Shown in pieces: positions 35,964 through 45,600 of a stretch of 64,000 bases of DNA. Made by a program: the position numbers and the translations under genes. Numbering within the stretch: position 1 is the stretch's first letter; the number at the start of each line of letters is the position of its first letter. The notes beneath the pieces were generated by a model. It saw nothing but the letters and a program-made list of their open reading frames with translations. It searched no databases and was not told the origin of the DNA. Source of the stretch: Tessaracoccus sp. MC1865 (GTDB taxonomy: Bacteria > Actinomycetota > Actinomycetes > Propionibacteriales > Propionibacteriaceae); assembly GCF_017815535.1 (NCBI RefSeq), contig NZ_CP072596.1, forward strand, positions 1,302,001 to 1,366,000, read 5' to 3'.

Positions 35964-37301
35964 TCAGCGCGGGGAGTCCCCGCCCAGCAACTTGCGCAAT
36001 TCCGCGTCCATCTCGTCCTCCTCCGGCTCTGCGTGAGCGGTGCCGGCCGTGAAGGACAGCGGGTCCTCCAGATGCGCCCGCGTGGGCAGCAGATCGGGGT
36101 GGCCCCAGACCGCGTCGCGCCCGTCGACGCCCCGTGCATGTTCGACGGCGGCCCACAGGTTCTTCGCGTCCCGGACGAGCCGGGGGCGGAGATCCAGGCC
36201 CAGCAGTTCGGTGAAGACACCGGTGACGGGCGTGGCGGAACCGCGACGTCGGTGCAACACCTCTTCCAATTGCGGCGCGTTCGGCATCCAGGGCGCGGCG
36301 GCGCGTCCGGCCACGTGGTCCACCCACCCCTCGACCAGCGCGAGCAGGACCTCGAGCCGCTCCAGGATCTCCACCTGGGTGGACGTGCTGGCCGGCTGGA
36401 AGAAGGAACCGCGGACCTGTTCGCCCACCGCCACCATGTCCTCCATGGTCAGCTGCTCCAGGCTTTCCGGCCGCAGGGATTCCGCGATGGCGTCGAAGTC
36501 GATCGTGATCTCCCGCGCGTAGTGCGCGAGCAGCGCGCTGAGCTGGGGCGACAGCCAGCCGACGGCGTGGAAGAGCCGCTGCCTTGCCGCCTCACGGAGC
36601 AGCAGGTACAGCGTCACGTCGGTGTCGCTGGCGTCGAGGTCCTGGGTGAACTGGGCGACGTTGACGGGCACCATGACCACGTCGTTGGAGCCCAGCAGGT
36701 TGAAGCCGATCTCGGTGCCGGTGAGGATGTCGCCGGCCACCCGGGCCAGTTCCCGCTTCAGGCGGTCGCGGTAGATCAAGGAGGCCGACTGCTTCATCAT
36801 GGGGCCCATCATCTGGGCGAGCGGCTGGAGCTCCTCGTCCTGCTCCGCACCACTCCCGCGGCGCAGGGCGTCTGCCAGACCGTCAATGATGGGATCTATC
36901 ACCGCACGCCAGCCGTCACCGGTCTCGTCCAGCCACGCGCCCTTGGTCAGCGCCCGGGCGGGGCGGCCCGTCTCGAAGAAGGTGGTGACGGGGGAGAGCC
37001 AGTTCTGGGCGAGCCGCTCCGCGTCGACGATGGCGGAGCGCTCCTCCGACCGCAGCTCCGGGTCCCCGCCCGCCTCCGCGGCGAGGTGCTTGGCCGCGGT
37101 GAGGGTGGTGCGCCACGCCGCGTCCGGATCGCGGTCCGCGGCGGTCATGCCGAACATGAAGCCACCTCCCGAGGCCTGCATCTTCTGAACGTGCGCCACC
37201 AGATCCTCAAGATTCAGGTTGTCGGCATCACCCAGCCCGAGTTGCTCCAGCATCTTGCGCAGCTGCTCGAAGTCGAAAGGACCGAACGAGGGGTTGGACA
37301 T
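35964..37301 (-). CDS. zinc-dependent metalloprotease family protein (DUF2342/COG5282)
   Basis: 445 residues from the ATG at 37301, with AGGAGGAAA upstream. The N-terminus has the family FGPFDFEQLRKMLEQLG motif followed by a Gly-rich turn. The conserved REAARQRLF segment, flanked by HAVGWLSPQL, marks the putative active region of this family. It is annotated as zinc metalloprotease by similarity to the family; biochemical proof is thin. It corresponds to Rv3195 and is divergent from the PDZ-Lon gene as in Mycobacterium. A GC-rich inverted repeat about 30-90 bases downstream (about 35863-35911) may terminate it. Confidence 0.85.
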   Translation of the reverse strand: MSNPSFGPFDFEQLRKMLEQLGLGDADNLNLEDLVAHVQKMQASGGGFMFGMTAADRDPDAAWRTTLTAAKHLAAEAGGDPELRSEERSAIVDAERLAQNWLSPVTTFFETGRPARALTKGAWLDETGDGWRAVIDPIIDGLADALRRGSGAEQDEELQPLAQMMGPMMKQSASLIYRDRLKRELARVAGDILTGTEIGFNLLGSNDVVMVPVNVAQFTQDLDASDTDVTLYLLLREAARQRLFHAVGWLSPQLSALLAHYAREITIDFDAIAESLRPESLEQLTMEDMVAVGEQVRGSFFQPASTSTQVEILERLEVLLALVEGWVDHVAGRAAAPWMPNAPQLEEVLHRRRGSATPVTGVFTELLGLDLRPRLVRDAKNLWAAVEHARGVDGRDAVWGHPDLLPTRAHLEDPLSFTAGTAHAEPEEDEMDAELRKLLGGDSPR

Positions 37302-37412
37302 CAGTTTCCTCCTGTGCACCGATACAGGCCATTGTTCCGCATGGGGCAAGCGCCGCGCGACCGCTTGTCGACGGTTGGTAGTGTGACGGCAGTCGCGCAG
37401 AAGGGAGCCGCC

Positions 37413-38459
37413 ATGTCACGCAATGCCGTCGCCATTGTCAGTTCCCTGCTCTTCGCCGCGTTGGCAGCCCTGTTGGTCCTCACTCCGGTGCCGTACGTGG
37501 CCTGGCGGCCCGGCCAGACAGTGGACGTGCTGGGCAACACGGATTCCGGGCCCGTCATTGAAATCTCCGGGGGCCTTCCCACCCACCCGTCCGAGGGCCG
37601 CCTCCTGATGACGACGGTGTCGGCGACCCGGGTGGAGTCCACGATCAGTCTCCCTGAAGCCCTGTATGTGCACATGGCCACCGGCTCCGACGCGATCCCG
37701 CGCGAGATCTACTACCCCCCGGGCAAGACCATCGAGCAGGTGCGCGCCGAGGCCACCCTCCAGATGGACAACTCACGCACGTTGGCCATCGTCGCTGCGC
37801 TCCGCGCTGAGGGAGTACCCGTGGCGGAGGTACCCAGCGTCGGCGCGGTGTCGCTCACCGGCCCCGCCGCAGAGAAGCTGCTGCCTGGCGACATCATCCG
37901 GCAGGTGGACAACCAGCCGGTCGAGAACATCGACGAGTTGGAGAACGTGATCGCGGGCCGCTCGGTCGGGGACACCCTCACATTCACCATCCTGCGTGAC
38001 GGCCAGCAGCGCACTGAGACCGTCACCACCAAGCCGAACGCCACCAACCCGCGCCTGCCGGATCTGGGCGTGCGCTGGGCCATCGGCTACCAGTACTCCC
38101 CGACGATCACGTTCGGGATCGATGCCGCCGTGACGGGCCCCAGCGCCGGGCTCGTCTTCGCGCTGGGCATCTACGACCGCATCACCGAAGGCGACCTGCT
38201 CGGCGGTCGCGTGGTCGCCGCCACGGGGTCCATCGACGCGAACGGCCGGGTGGGGCCCATCGGCGGCATCCGCGAGAAGATCACCGGCGCCCAGCGTGGC
38301 GGTGCCGAGATATTCCTGGTCCCGGAGCGCAACTGTCAGGACATCGGGGACCTCAGGACTGACCTGACCCTGATCAAGGTGGCCACGTTCAAGGACGCGG
38401 TGGCCGCCCTGCAACTCATCAACGAAGGAAACACTGCGGAGGTGCCTACCTGTGGCTGA
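37413..38459 (+). CDS. membrane-anchored PDZ-Lon serine protease
   Basis: 348 residues from ATG 37413, with AAGGGAG upstream. A single N-terminal membrane segment (about 5-30) anchors an external PDZ domain (about 140-215) and a Lon-type proteolytic domain (about 220-340). The Ser-Lys dyad is visible: Ser244 in TGPSAGLVFALG and Lys289 in IREKITGAQ. It is equivalent to Rv3194c of Mycobacterium. It overlaps the PPA1309 gene by 8 bases. Its substrates are unknown; the next membrane protein, UPF0182, is a candidate partner from conserved order. Confidence 0.9.
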   Translation: MSRNAVAIVSSLLFAALAALLVLTPVPYVAWRPGQTVDVLGNTDSGPVIEISGGLPTHPSEGRLLMTTVSATRVESTISLPEALYVHMATGSDAIPREIYYPPGKTIEQVRAEATLQMDNSRTLAIVAALRAEGVPVAEVPSVGAVSLTGPAAEKLLPGDIIRQVDNQPVENIDELENVIAGRSVGDTLTFTILRDGQQRTETVTTKPNATNPRLPDLGVRWAIGYQYSPTITFGIDAAVTGPSAGLVFALGIYDRITEGDLLGGRVVAATGSIDANGRVGPIGGIREKITGAQRGGAEIFLVPERNCQDIGDLRTDLTLIKVATFKDAVAALQLINEGNTAEVPTCG

Positions 38460-38964
38460 CCGACTTATCGCCTGCCTCATGGACGTTGAAAGACACGTCT
38501 CCGGCGCCGGATGGGACCAGCCGGCGCGGCTGTTCGCGCTGGTGACCACCGGCACGCTGCTGGATGTGGAGCCACATCTGCGGGGAAGGGTGCCGGACAC
38601 GGCCCCCGACGCGCTCACCGCCATCGAGCAGGACGAGTTCCATGCGACGGACGATCTCTTCGCCAGGTTGGCGGGCATCTACTGGCCCGACACCGTCGAG
38701 GGCTGCGCCCTGGCACTCGAGCGGGCCTTCCTCCCCCCGGAGTATGAGAAGGACATCCCGGATGACCCGGATGAGGCGGCCATGTTCGTGATGAAGCACC
38801 CTGCCAAGACCGACGTGCGCGTCGTGGTGGGGGTGCTCCGCGACGGAGCCAGGCACGGGCTCGCCCGGCTCCAGGACAACCCGGACGACCTGCTGGGCGC
38901 CGAAGACCTTGTGCCCGGACTCGCCGACGCACTGCTCGATACCTTCAGGAGTGAGGACTCGTGA
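38452..38964 (+). CDS. PPA1309-family protein
   Basis: 170 residues from a GTG within the previous gene's end. Soluble and acidic, with no signal peptide. It matches the actinobacterial PPA1309 family, named from Cutibacterium acnes, by its layout: an N-terminal helix, WDQPARLFALV, an acidic DDPDEAAMFVM segment, and VVVGVLRDGARHGLARL near the end. Function unknown. It is locked by overlaps between PDZ-Lon (8 bases) and UPF0182 (4 bases), an arrangement kept across the group, so the three products probably work together. Confidence 0.85.
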   Translation: MADRLIACLMDVERHVSGAGWDQPARLFALVTTGTLLDVEPHLRGRVPDTAPDALTAIEQDEFHATDDLFARLAGIYWPDTVEGCALALERAFLPPEYEKDIPDDPDEAAMFVMKHPAKTDVRVVVGVLRDGARHGLARLQDNPDDLLGAEDLVPGLADALLDTFRSEDS

Positions 38965-41879
38965 GCACCGAGACCCTGACCGACGCCCACGCCGAGCCAC
39001 GGCGCGGACCCCTTCTCTGGACGGTACTCATCGTCGGCGGCCTGATCTTCCTCACGGTCATCGCCGCCCGCGTGGGCACCGACTACCTGTGGTTCCGAAG
39101 CATCGACTTCCAGACGGTGTTCACCACGCAGCTCGCCGCCCGCATCGGCCTGTTGTTGGTCTTCGGGCTGTTCCTGTTCGCCGTGGTGTTCTTCAGCCAG
39201 CTGATCGCCTACAAGCTGCGGCCCAAGGTCCGTCGGGCCAACCTCGACTCCGAGTTCCTCGTGCAACTGCGCGACGCCCTGGACCGGCGTTCCAAGGCGC
39301 TGATGGCCGTCCCGGCCGGCGTCCTCGGAATCCTCGGCGGACTCACCGCCGCGGGCGTCACGCCGACGTTCCTCGCCTGGTGGCACCGCACGCCGTTCGG
39401 CAAGGACGACCCGTACTTCGGCATGGACGCCAGCTTCTTCGTGTTCACCCTGCCGTGGCTGCAGTTCATCACCGGTTTTGTGCTCTTCTCCCTCATCGTG
39501 GGCGGCATCGCAGCAGCGTCCGTCCACTTCATGACCGGAGCGCTGAACACAGCGGCGTTCCGCGGGCGTGGCAACAGCCCCGCCATGGTGGGTGCCCAGC
39601 GGCACCTGTCGATCATGCTCGGCCTCGTACTGCTCGTCATCGCGGTGAACACGCTGCTGGAGCGCTACTCGCTGAGCGTGACGCCGTCGACGCTCTTCAC
39701 CGGCATCGGCTACACCGACGCCAACACCCGCATGCCCGTCGCCATCATCATGGCGGCGATCGCAGTCATCACGGCGCTGGCCAGCTTCTTCAACGCGTGG
39801 CGGGTGCGTTGGAGCGTGCCCGGCGCCTCCATCGCCCTGCTGATCGTCTCGGGGCTCCTGCTGTCCATGGCCTACCCGTGGATGATCCAGACCTTCGAGG
39901 TGGATCCCAGCCCGCAGGACAAGGAACGTCCCTACATCGCCAACAACATCAAGGCGACGCGCTACGCCTTCGGCATCGAGGACGTCGAGATCGAGGATTA
40001 CGAGGCGACCACCAGCGCCAGCGCCGGCCAGTTGCGTCAGGATGCCGCGGCGCTGCCGGCCATCCGCCTGATCGACCCCACGGTGGTACCGCCCACGTTC
40101 GAGCAGTTGCAGCAGGTGCGTGGCTACTACGCCTTCCCGCGCACGCTCGACGTTGACCGCTACGTGATCGATGGCAAGCCCACGGATTCCGTCGTGGCGG
40201 TCCGCGAACTGAACCTCGAATCCATCGAGGGCGGCGACACGTGGAACAACCGTCGCACGGTCTACACCCACGGCTACGGCATGGTGGCTGCCTATGGCAA
40301 CCAGCGCGAAGCCAACGGCGAGCCGGTGTTCTTCTCCGGCGGCATCCCGACGATGGGCAAGCTCGACGCCCATGAACCGCGCATCTACTTCGGTGAGCGC
40401 ACGGACTACTACGTCGTCGTGGGAGCCCCTGAGGGCAGCGACCCCGTGGAGCTGGACACCCCCTCCGGTGGTGAGGGCCGCTCGGAGTCGTTGTACACCT
40501 ACACCGGCTCCGGTGGCGTGCCCATCGGCAACTGGTTCACCAAGGCCGCGTTCGCGATCCGCTTCGGCGACATCAACCTGATGCTGTCGGACCGGGTCAA
40601 CGAACAGTCCCGGGTGTTGCACGACCGCATCCCGGTGCAGCGCGTGCACGAGGCGGCCCCCTGGCTGACCATCGACTCGGACCCGTTCCCCAGCATGGTC
40701 GACGGCCGCATGGTCTGGATCATCGACGGCTACACCACCACCGATTCCTACCCCAACGCGACCCGGCTGGACTGGACCCAGGCCATCTCCGACTCGCACA
40801 CGTCGGCGGACCGCCTGCTGCTCGGGCAGCAGGTCAACTACGCCCGCAACTCCGTCAAGGCCGTCGTGGACGCCTACGACGGCTCCGTGACGCTCTACGA
40901 ATGGGACGAGGAGGACCCGCTGCTGCAGACCTGGTCCAAGGCCTTCCCCGGCGCCATCACGCCGAAGGACGAGATCTCACCGGAGTTGCTGGCTCACCTG
41001 CGTTACCCGCAGGACCTCTTCAAGGCGCAGCGGGAGATCCTGGGTCGCTACCACACCACCAACCCGGGTACCTGGTACCAGCAGTCCGACGTCTGGCAAG
41101 TGCCCAACGACCCTGTCCGCGGCTCGGAGTCGCGGCAGAAGCAGCCACCCTACTTCCTGACGATCCGCTGGCCCGGCGACGACGAGCCGGTCTACTCGAA
41201 CACCACGGTGTTCGTGCCGAAGGACAGGGAGAACCTGTCGGTGTACCTGGCGGTCAACTCGGATGCCACCTCCGATGACTTTGGCCGGATGCGGGTGCTC
41301 AAGCTCTCGGATGCAGAGCAGATCGCCGGTCCGGGGCAGACGTTCAACTTCATCTCGACCAACCCGGTGGTGGCGGAGCGTCTTCTCCCGTTCAACCGGC
41401 AGGGGGCCTCGGCCACCGCCATTCATGGCAACCTGCTGACGCTGCCGTTGGGCGGCGGACTGCTCTACGTGCAGCCCATCTACACCCAGGCCGTCACGTC
41501 AGGTTCCTACCCGGCGCTGCGCTTCATCGTCGTGCGCTTCGGCGAACACATCGGCATCGGCGACACCCTGCAGGCCGCGCTGGACCAGGTGTTCCAGGGC
41601 GACGCCGGCGCTGAAACGGGCGAGGGTGGCGCGGAGGGCGTGCCGCCCGTCGTCGAGCCCGGAGGCGAGGTCGAGGGAGAAGAGCCGACGCCGGCGCCGA
41701 GCGTCACGCCCGCCACGGGTGCCGAGGCGCGGGCGAGGCAGTTGCTGACTGAGGCGCAGGCGCTCTACGAGGGCGCCGACGTCGCACTGAAGGAAGGCAA
41801 CCTGGGCGAATTCCAGGCCAAGACCAAGAGCGCCGAGGAGAAGGTCGCCGAGGCGATCAAGGCGCTCGACGGGGGCTAA
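38961..41879 (+). CDS. UPF0182 family large membrane protein
   Basis: 972 residues. About seven membrane spans lie in the first 330 residues, including the GTDYLWFRSIDFQTVFTTQL loop typical of UPF0182, followed by a roughly 550-residue extracellular domain rich in Tyr and Asp. The C-terminus has an acidic Pro-rich linker (about 885-925) and a charged helix (ARARQLLTEAQALYEGADVA onward) of coiled-coil type. Function is unestablished in the family (Rv3193c). GTG start, overlapping the previous gene by 4 bases. The stop overlaps that of the convergent M16 gene by 3 bases. Confidence 0.92.
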   Translation: MSTETLTDAHAEPRRGPLLWTVLIVGGLIFLTVIAARVGTDYLWFRSIDFQTVFTTQLAARIGLLLVFGLFLFAVVFFSQLIAYKLRPKVRRANLDSEFLVQLRDALDRRSKALMAVPAGVLGILGGLTAAGVTPTFLAWWHRTPFGKDDPYFGMDASFFVFTLPWLQFITGFVLFSLIVGGIAAASVHFMTGALNTAAFRGRGNSPAMVGAQRHLSIMLGLVLLVIAVNTLLERYSLSVTPSTLFTGIGYTDANTRMPVAIIMAAIAVITALASFFNAWRVRWSVPGASIALLIVSGLLLSMAYPWMIQTFEVDPSPQDKERPYIANNIKATRYAFGIEDVEIEDYEATTSASAGQLRQDAAALPAIRLIDPTVVPPTFEQLQQVRGYYAFPRTLDVDRYVIDGKPTDSVVAVRELNLESIEGGDTWNNRRTVYTHGYGMVAAYGNQREANGEPVFFSGGIPTMGKLDAHEPRIYFGERTDYYVVVGAPEGSDPVELDTPSGGEGRSESLYTYTGSGGVPIGNWFTKAAFAIRFGDINLMLSDRVNEQSRVLHDRIPVQRVHEAAPWLTIDSDPFPSMVDGRMVWIIDGYTTTDSYPNATRLDWTQAISDSHTSADRLLLGQQVNYARNSVKAVVDAYDGSVTLYEWDEEDPLLQTWSKAFPGAITPKDEISPELLAHLRYPQDLFKAQREILGRYHTTNPGTWYQQSDVWQVPNDPVRGSESRQKQPPYFLTIRWPGDDEPVYSNTTVFVPKDRENLSVYLAVNSDATSDDFGRMRVLKLSDAEQIAGPGQTFNFISTNPVVAERLLPFNRQGASATAIHGNLLTLPLGGGLLYVQPIYTQAVTSGSYPALRFIVVRFGEHIGIGDTLQAALDQVFQGDAGAETGEGGAEGVPPVVEPGGEVEGEEPTPAPSVTPATGAEARARQLLTEAQALYEGADVALKEGNLGEFQAKTKSAEEKVAEAIKALDGG

Positions 41880-43189
41880 ACCACCTGCGGCCGCAGGCCG
41901 AGTTGTTCCAGAGCGGGGACCAACTCGGCCGCGGCGCCGGTGACGGCGATCGTCAGGTGCGTGGGGTCGACGACCTCGCGGAACGCGGCCGTCGCGCCCT
42001 CGGCCGTCACGAGCTTGAGCGCCGCGAAGTGCTCATTGAGGTAGTCCGGCCAGATGCCTGAGCCTGCCAACGCGGAGCCCTGGGCGACGATGTCCGCAGA
42101 GGTTTCATTGGCCAGCGGCGCGATCCCGACCAGGAAGTCCCGGGCATCGTCCGTCTCCGCGGCCGACAGGGGCTCAGCCAGCGCCAGGCCGTCGAGCATC
42201 CTGGCCACGGCGTCGCCCGCGACCTCGGTGCGCACGCTCCCGCCGACGCTGAACTGTCCCTCGTCGACGCCGGGGGAGAAGCCTCCCCTGATCCCGTAGG
42301 TGTAGCCGAGCCGCTCGCGCAGTTCGAGGTTGAGGCGGCTGGCGAACGCTCCTGCCACGGCATGGCCGGCCACCCTGAGGGAGGGCCACCGGGGGTCGTT
42401 GCGCGTCACGGTGCGGGAGGCCAGTGTGACGGTGGCCTGCACGGCGTCCGGGTGGTCGACGACCACCACGCTGGGCCCCTGCAGCGGCGACGTGGGCCGC
42501 AGCCCCTGCGCCGCGGGCTGCCCGGAGTGCCAGCCGCCGATGCCCTCAAGCACCTCGTCCAGGGTGACGGCACCGGCGATGACGAGGGTGGCGCCGACCT
42601 GGGAGAAGTGGCTCCGGTGCCATTGCGCCGCGTCGGCCGCGGTGATGCGCTGGAGCGTCTCCGGGAGGCCGCTCGTGGGCCGGGAATCGCGGTGGGTGGG
42701 GTCGTACAGCGCTGCGCGCAGGGCGAGCCGGTTCGCGGCGCCGGGCGAGGCGAGCCGCGACTCGTGGGAGGCGATCTGGGCCTCCACGTGGTGCGCGACG
42801 TCGCGTTCGCTGTAGGCGGGCTGCGTCAGTACCTCAGCGAACAGCGGCAGCACTGCGGTCAGTCGCCGCGAGGGAGACTGCCCGCCGAACGTGGTGTAGC
42901 GGTGGTGCGTGCCGCCGTGGAGGGTTGCACCCTGCGCCTCCAGCAGTTCGCCGATCCCGCCGTCGGGGTGCTGGTGGGTGCCCTCGTCAATGGCGTGCAG
43001 AGCCACGTTGGCCACGCCCTCCTTGTCGCGGGGCTCATACGTGAGCTGGGTGGGGAGGACCACTTCGAACGTGGCCACGTGCTGGCCCGGGAGGTGGAAG
43101 TGCCACACGCTGAGCCCGGAATCCAGACGCACGACGGTGGGGGTGGGGAAGTGCCAGGGCGTGGCGAGCTGGACCGCTGGTCTATTCAT
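41876..43189 (-). CDS. M16 family peptidase, non-catalytic partner subunit
   Basis: 437 residues from the ATG at 43189, which overlaps the upstream M16 stop (ATGA). It has the M16 two-domain fold, but the inverted zinc motif HxxEH is lost: the equivalent stretch reads VALHAIDEGT, with only one His in place. The C-terminal half keeps the substrate-binding GYTYGIRGGFSPG segment. Such a catalytic/non-catalytic pair is usual for bacterial M16B proteases, which work as heterodimers. Confidence 0.9.
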   Translation of the reverse strand: MNRPAVQLATPWHFPTPTVVRLDSGLSVWHFHLPGQHVATFEVVLPTQLTYEPRDKEGVANVALHAIDEGTHQHPDGGIGELLEAQGATLHGGTHHRYTTFGGQSPSRRLTAVLPLFAEVLTQPAYSERDVAHHVEAQIASHESRLASPGAANRLALRAALYDPTHRDSRPTSGLPETLQRITAADAAQWHRSHFSQVGATLVIAGAVTLDEVLEGIGGWHSGQPAAQGLRPTSPLQGPSVVVVDHPDAVQATVTLASRTVTRNDPRWPSLRVAGHAVAGAFASRLNLELRERLGYTYGIRGGFSPGVDEGQFSVGGSVRTEVAGDAVARMLDGLALAEPLSAAETDDARDFLVGIAPLANETSADIVAQGSALAGSGIWPDYLNEHFAALKLVTAEGATAAFREVVDPTHLTIAVTGAAAELVPALEQLGLRPQVV

Positions 43190-44460
43190 CGGGCGTTCTC
43201 CGCACGGTAGAGGAGTGTGTGGCAGGCGTCGGGTTGCAGCCATCTTGCGGCGGCCACGCGGACGTCGTCGGGGGTGAGGGCGAGGACGTCGCCGAGATAT
43301 TTGTTCACGTACTTCGGGGAGCCGTGCAGGAGCCACGCCTCGTTGATGGCGTCGGCCCGCCCGCTGGTGGTGGCCAGGTCCCACAGCCAGTCGCGCTCGA
43401 ACTGTGCCACGGCGCGGGCCAGTTCCGCCTCCGTCGGCCCCTCCACCAGGAAGGTGGCCAGTTCCCCGGTGATCGCGTCGGAGAGCTGCTCCAGCGACAC
43501 GTCGTCTGCAGGGCGTCCGACCAGCGTCGTCAGCGACGCTGTGGAGCGGTTGGTGAACATTCCGCTGTGCACCTCATAGGCGACATCGGAGCGCTTGACC
43601 AAGGCCCGGTGCAGGCGGCTGGTGTTCCCGTCGGCGAGCACCGCCAGCGCGATGTCGAGGGCCGGTACGTCCGAGTGCGCCGCGTCCGGGGTGGCCCAGG
43701 ACAGGTAGCTGAGCGAGTGGGGGACCTGACGGGTGACGACGTCGGTCTGCGGCGCCACGAGCCCGCCCACCGGCATCGCCCCGCGGGCAGGCTTCGACAG
43801 CGCCGGGAGGTGACCGAAGTGGCGCTCCGCGAGGCTCAGCCCCTCGTCGATGCCGACGGGGCCGCACAGCACGAGGCGGAGGTTGCTCGCCGGGTACCAG
43901 GTGCTGAAGAAGGCCGCCACGTCGCTGAGCGAGGCGGCGTCCAGATCCTCCATGGACCCGATGGTGAGGTGCCCGTACGGGTGCTCCGGCGCGAAGTGCT
44001 GAGCGGTGAGGAGCTCGAGGAGGTCGCCGTAGGGCTGGTTGTCGTAGCGCTGGCGCTTCTCCTCCTTGACCACTTGGCGCTGGGCCTCGAAGTTCTCCGG
44101 GGTGATGGCGAGCGACGCGAACCGGTCGGCCTCCAGCCAGAGGGCCAGGTCGAGGGCGCCACGAGGCACTGTCTCGAAGTAGTTGGTGCGGTCCGGCGAC
44201 GTGGTGGCGTTGACGGTGCCGCCGAGGGCCTCGACGGTGGCCATGTGCTCGCCGCTGGTGACGTTGGCGGAACCCTGGAACATGAGGTGCTCGAAGAGGT
44301 GCGCGAACCCGGTGCGGCCCGCAACTTCGTCGGCGGAACCCACTTCCACCCAGATGTTGACCGCGACGCCGGGCGCCGCGTCGTCCGGCGCCACCACGAC
44401 CTGCAGTCCGTTGTCGAGTGCGTGTTGGCTCAGTTCGTAGTGGAGGTCCGCCTGGGTCAT
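43186..44460 (-). CDS. M16 family zinc peptidase, catalytic subunit
   Basis: 424 residues. The inverted zinc-binding motif H54xxE57H58 sits in GFAHLFEHLMFQG, with the distal Glu in VVKEEKRQRYDNQPYG. The C-terminal domain includes the conserved SYLSWATPDAAHSD strand. No signal peptide is visible, so it is probably cytoplasmic and degrades peptides together with the overlapping downstream subunit. It is divergent from the aldo/keto reductase with a 53-base gap. Confidence 0.93.
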   Translation of the reverse strand: MTQADLHYELSQHALDNGLQVVVAPDDAAPGVAVNIWVEVGSADEVAGRTGFAHLFEHLMFQGSANVTSGEHMATVEALGGTVNATTSPDRTNYFETVPRGALDLALWLEADRFASLAITPENFEAQRQVVKEEKRQRYDNQPYGDLLELLTAQHFAPEHPYGHLTIGSMEDLDAASLSDVAAFFSTWYPASNLRLVLCGPVGIDEGLSLAERHFGHLPALSKPARGAMPVGGLVAPQTDVVTRQVPHSLSYLSWATPDAAHSDVPALDIALAVLADGNTSRLHRALVKRSDVAYEVHSGMFTNRSTASLTTLVGRPADDVSLEQLSDAITGELATFLVEGPTEAELARAVAQFERDWLWDLATTSGRADAINEAWLLHGSPKYVNKYLGDVLALTPDDVRVAAARWLQPDACHTLLYRAENAR

Positions 44461-44513
44461 ACCGGCGAGCCTAGCGTGCCCGCCGAGGTGCTCCGGAGAG
44501 TAGGTTGTGGGCC

Positions 44514-45515
44514 ATGAAATACCGCTATCTCGGCAATTCGGGTCTCAAGGTCACGGAGATCATCTACGGCAACTGGCTCACCCACGGCTCGCAGGTGGAG
44601 AACGACGCGGCGAGCGCGTGCGTGCGCGCCGCCCTGGACAACGGCATCACCACGTTCGACACCGCGGACACCTACGCGAACACGGTCGCTGAGCAGGTGC
44701 TGGGCGAGGCGCTGAAGGGTGAGCGCCGCGAGTCTCTGGAGATCCTGACGAAGGTCTACTGGCCGATCGGGCCCAAGGGCGCCAACGACGCAGGCCTCTC
44801 CCGCAAGCACATCATGGAGGGCATCGACGGGTCGCTGAAGCGGCTCCAGATGGACTACGTGGACGTCTACCAGGCGCACCGCTTCGATGTGGAGACGCCG
44901 CTCGAGGAGACGATGGTTGCTTTCGCCGACATCGTGCGCCAGGGCAAGGCGCTCTACATCGGCGTGTCGGAATGGCGCGGCGAGCAGATCCTGGAGGCTG
45001 CCAGGTACGCCAGGGAGCTGCGCATTCCGCTGGTGTCGAACCAGCCGCAGTACAGCATGCTGTGGCGGGTCATCGAGGACGAGGTGATCCCCGCCTCGCA
45101 GGAGGCGGGCCTGTCGCAGATCGTGTGGTCCCCGGTCGCCCAGGGCGTGCTGACCGGCAAGTACCTGCCGGGCCAGGGTGCGCCAGAGGGTTCGCGGGCC
45201 ACCGACGCCAAGGGTGGCCAGCAGATGATCAGCCGGTGGATGCAGGACGACCTGCTCACCGCCGTCCAGGACCTCCGCCCCATCGCCGAGGAGGTGGACC
45301 TGACCATGGCCCAGCTCGCCGTCGCATGGGTGCTGCAGAACGAGAACGTGGCGGCGGCGATCATCGGTGCCTCGCGTCCGGAGCAGGTGGCCGAGAACGT
45401 CAAGGCCAGCGGCGTCGAACTGCCCGCTGATGTCATGTCCCGGATCGACGAGGTCCTCGGCGGCTTCGTCCAGCGGGATCCGGCCAAGACCCAGCCGCCT
45501 CCGCAGCGTCCGTAA
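44514..45515 (+). CDS. aldo/keto reductase, Kv-beta-like
   Basis: 333 residues from ATG 44514. NADPH-dependent oxidoreductase with a TIM barrel. The catalytic tetrad is visible: Asp and Tyr in FDTADTYAN, Lys in ILTKVYWPIG and His in VYQAHRFD. SNQPQYSMLWR and IIGASRPEQVAENVKA match the potassium-channel beta subunit/YghZ-like branch. A TTG at 44505 could add three residues; TAGGTT at 44501-44506 looks like a -10 element, so the mRNA may have a very short leader. The substrate is unknown. Confidence 0.9.
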   Translation: MKYRYLGNSGLKVTEIIYGNWLTHGSQVENDAASACVRAALDNGITTFDTADTYANTVAEQVLGEALKGERRESLEILTKVYWPIGPKGANDAGLSRKHIMEGIDGSLKRLQMDYVDVYQAHRFDVETPLEETMVAFADIVRQGKALYIGVSEWRGEQILEAARYARELRIPLVSNQPQYSMLWRVIEDEVIPASQEAGLSQIVWSPVAQGVLTGKYLPGQGAPEGSRATDAKGGQQMISRWMQDDLLTAVQDLRPIAEEVDLTMAQLAVAWVLQNENVAAAIIGASRPEQVAENVKASGVELPADVMSRIDEVLGGFVQRDPAKTQPPPQRP

Positions 45516-45545
45516 CCTTGGGGGCCGGTCCCTAAAGTTCCTGGA

Positions 45546-45577
45546 GCCGTTCCGCTGAATTCCTTCGGCGGGACGGC
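45546..45577. terminator. terminator hairpin between convergent genes
   Basis: A 10-bp stem with one G-T pair (GCCGTTCCGC with GCGGGACGGC) and a 12-base loop, 30 bases after the aldo/keto reductase stop and 24 bases from the end of the convergent hydrolase gene. Confidence 0.7.
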
Positions 45578-45600
45578 TTCACTGTGGTGTGGTCAGCGGC

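Noticed and set aside
38679-40799. 706-codon open frame opposite the UPF0182 gene and similar long antisense frames elsewhere
   Set aside because: Antisense frames are long by chance at high GC; composition is His/Arg/Gly-rich without conserved motifs, while the sense frames match known families.
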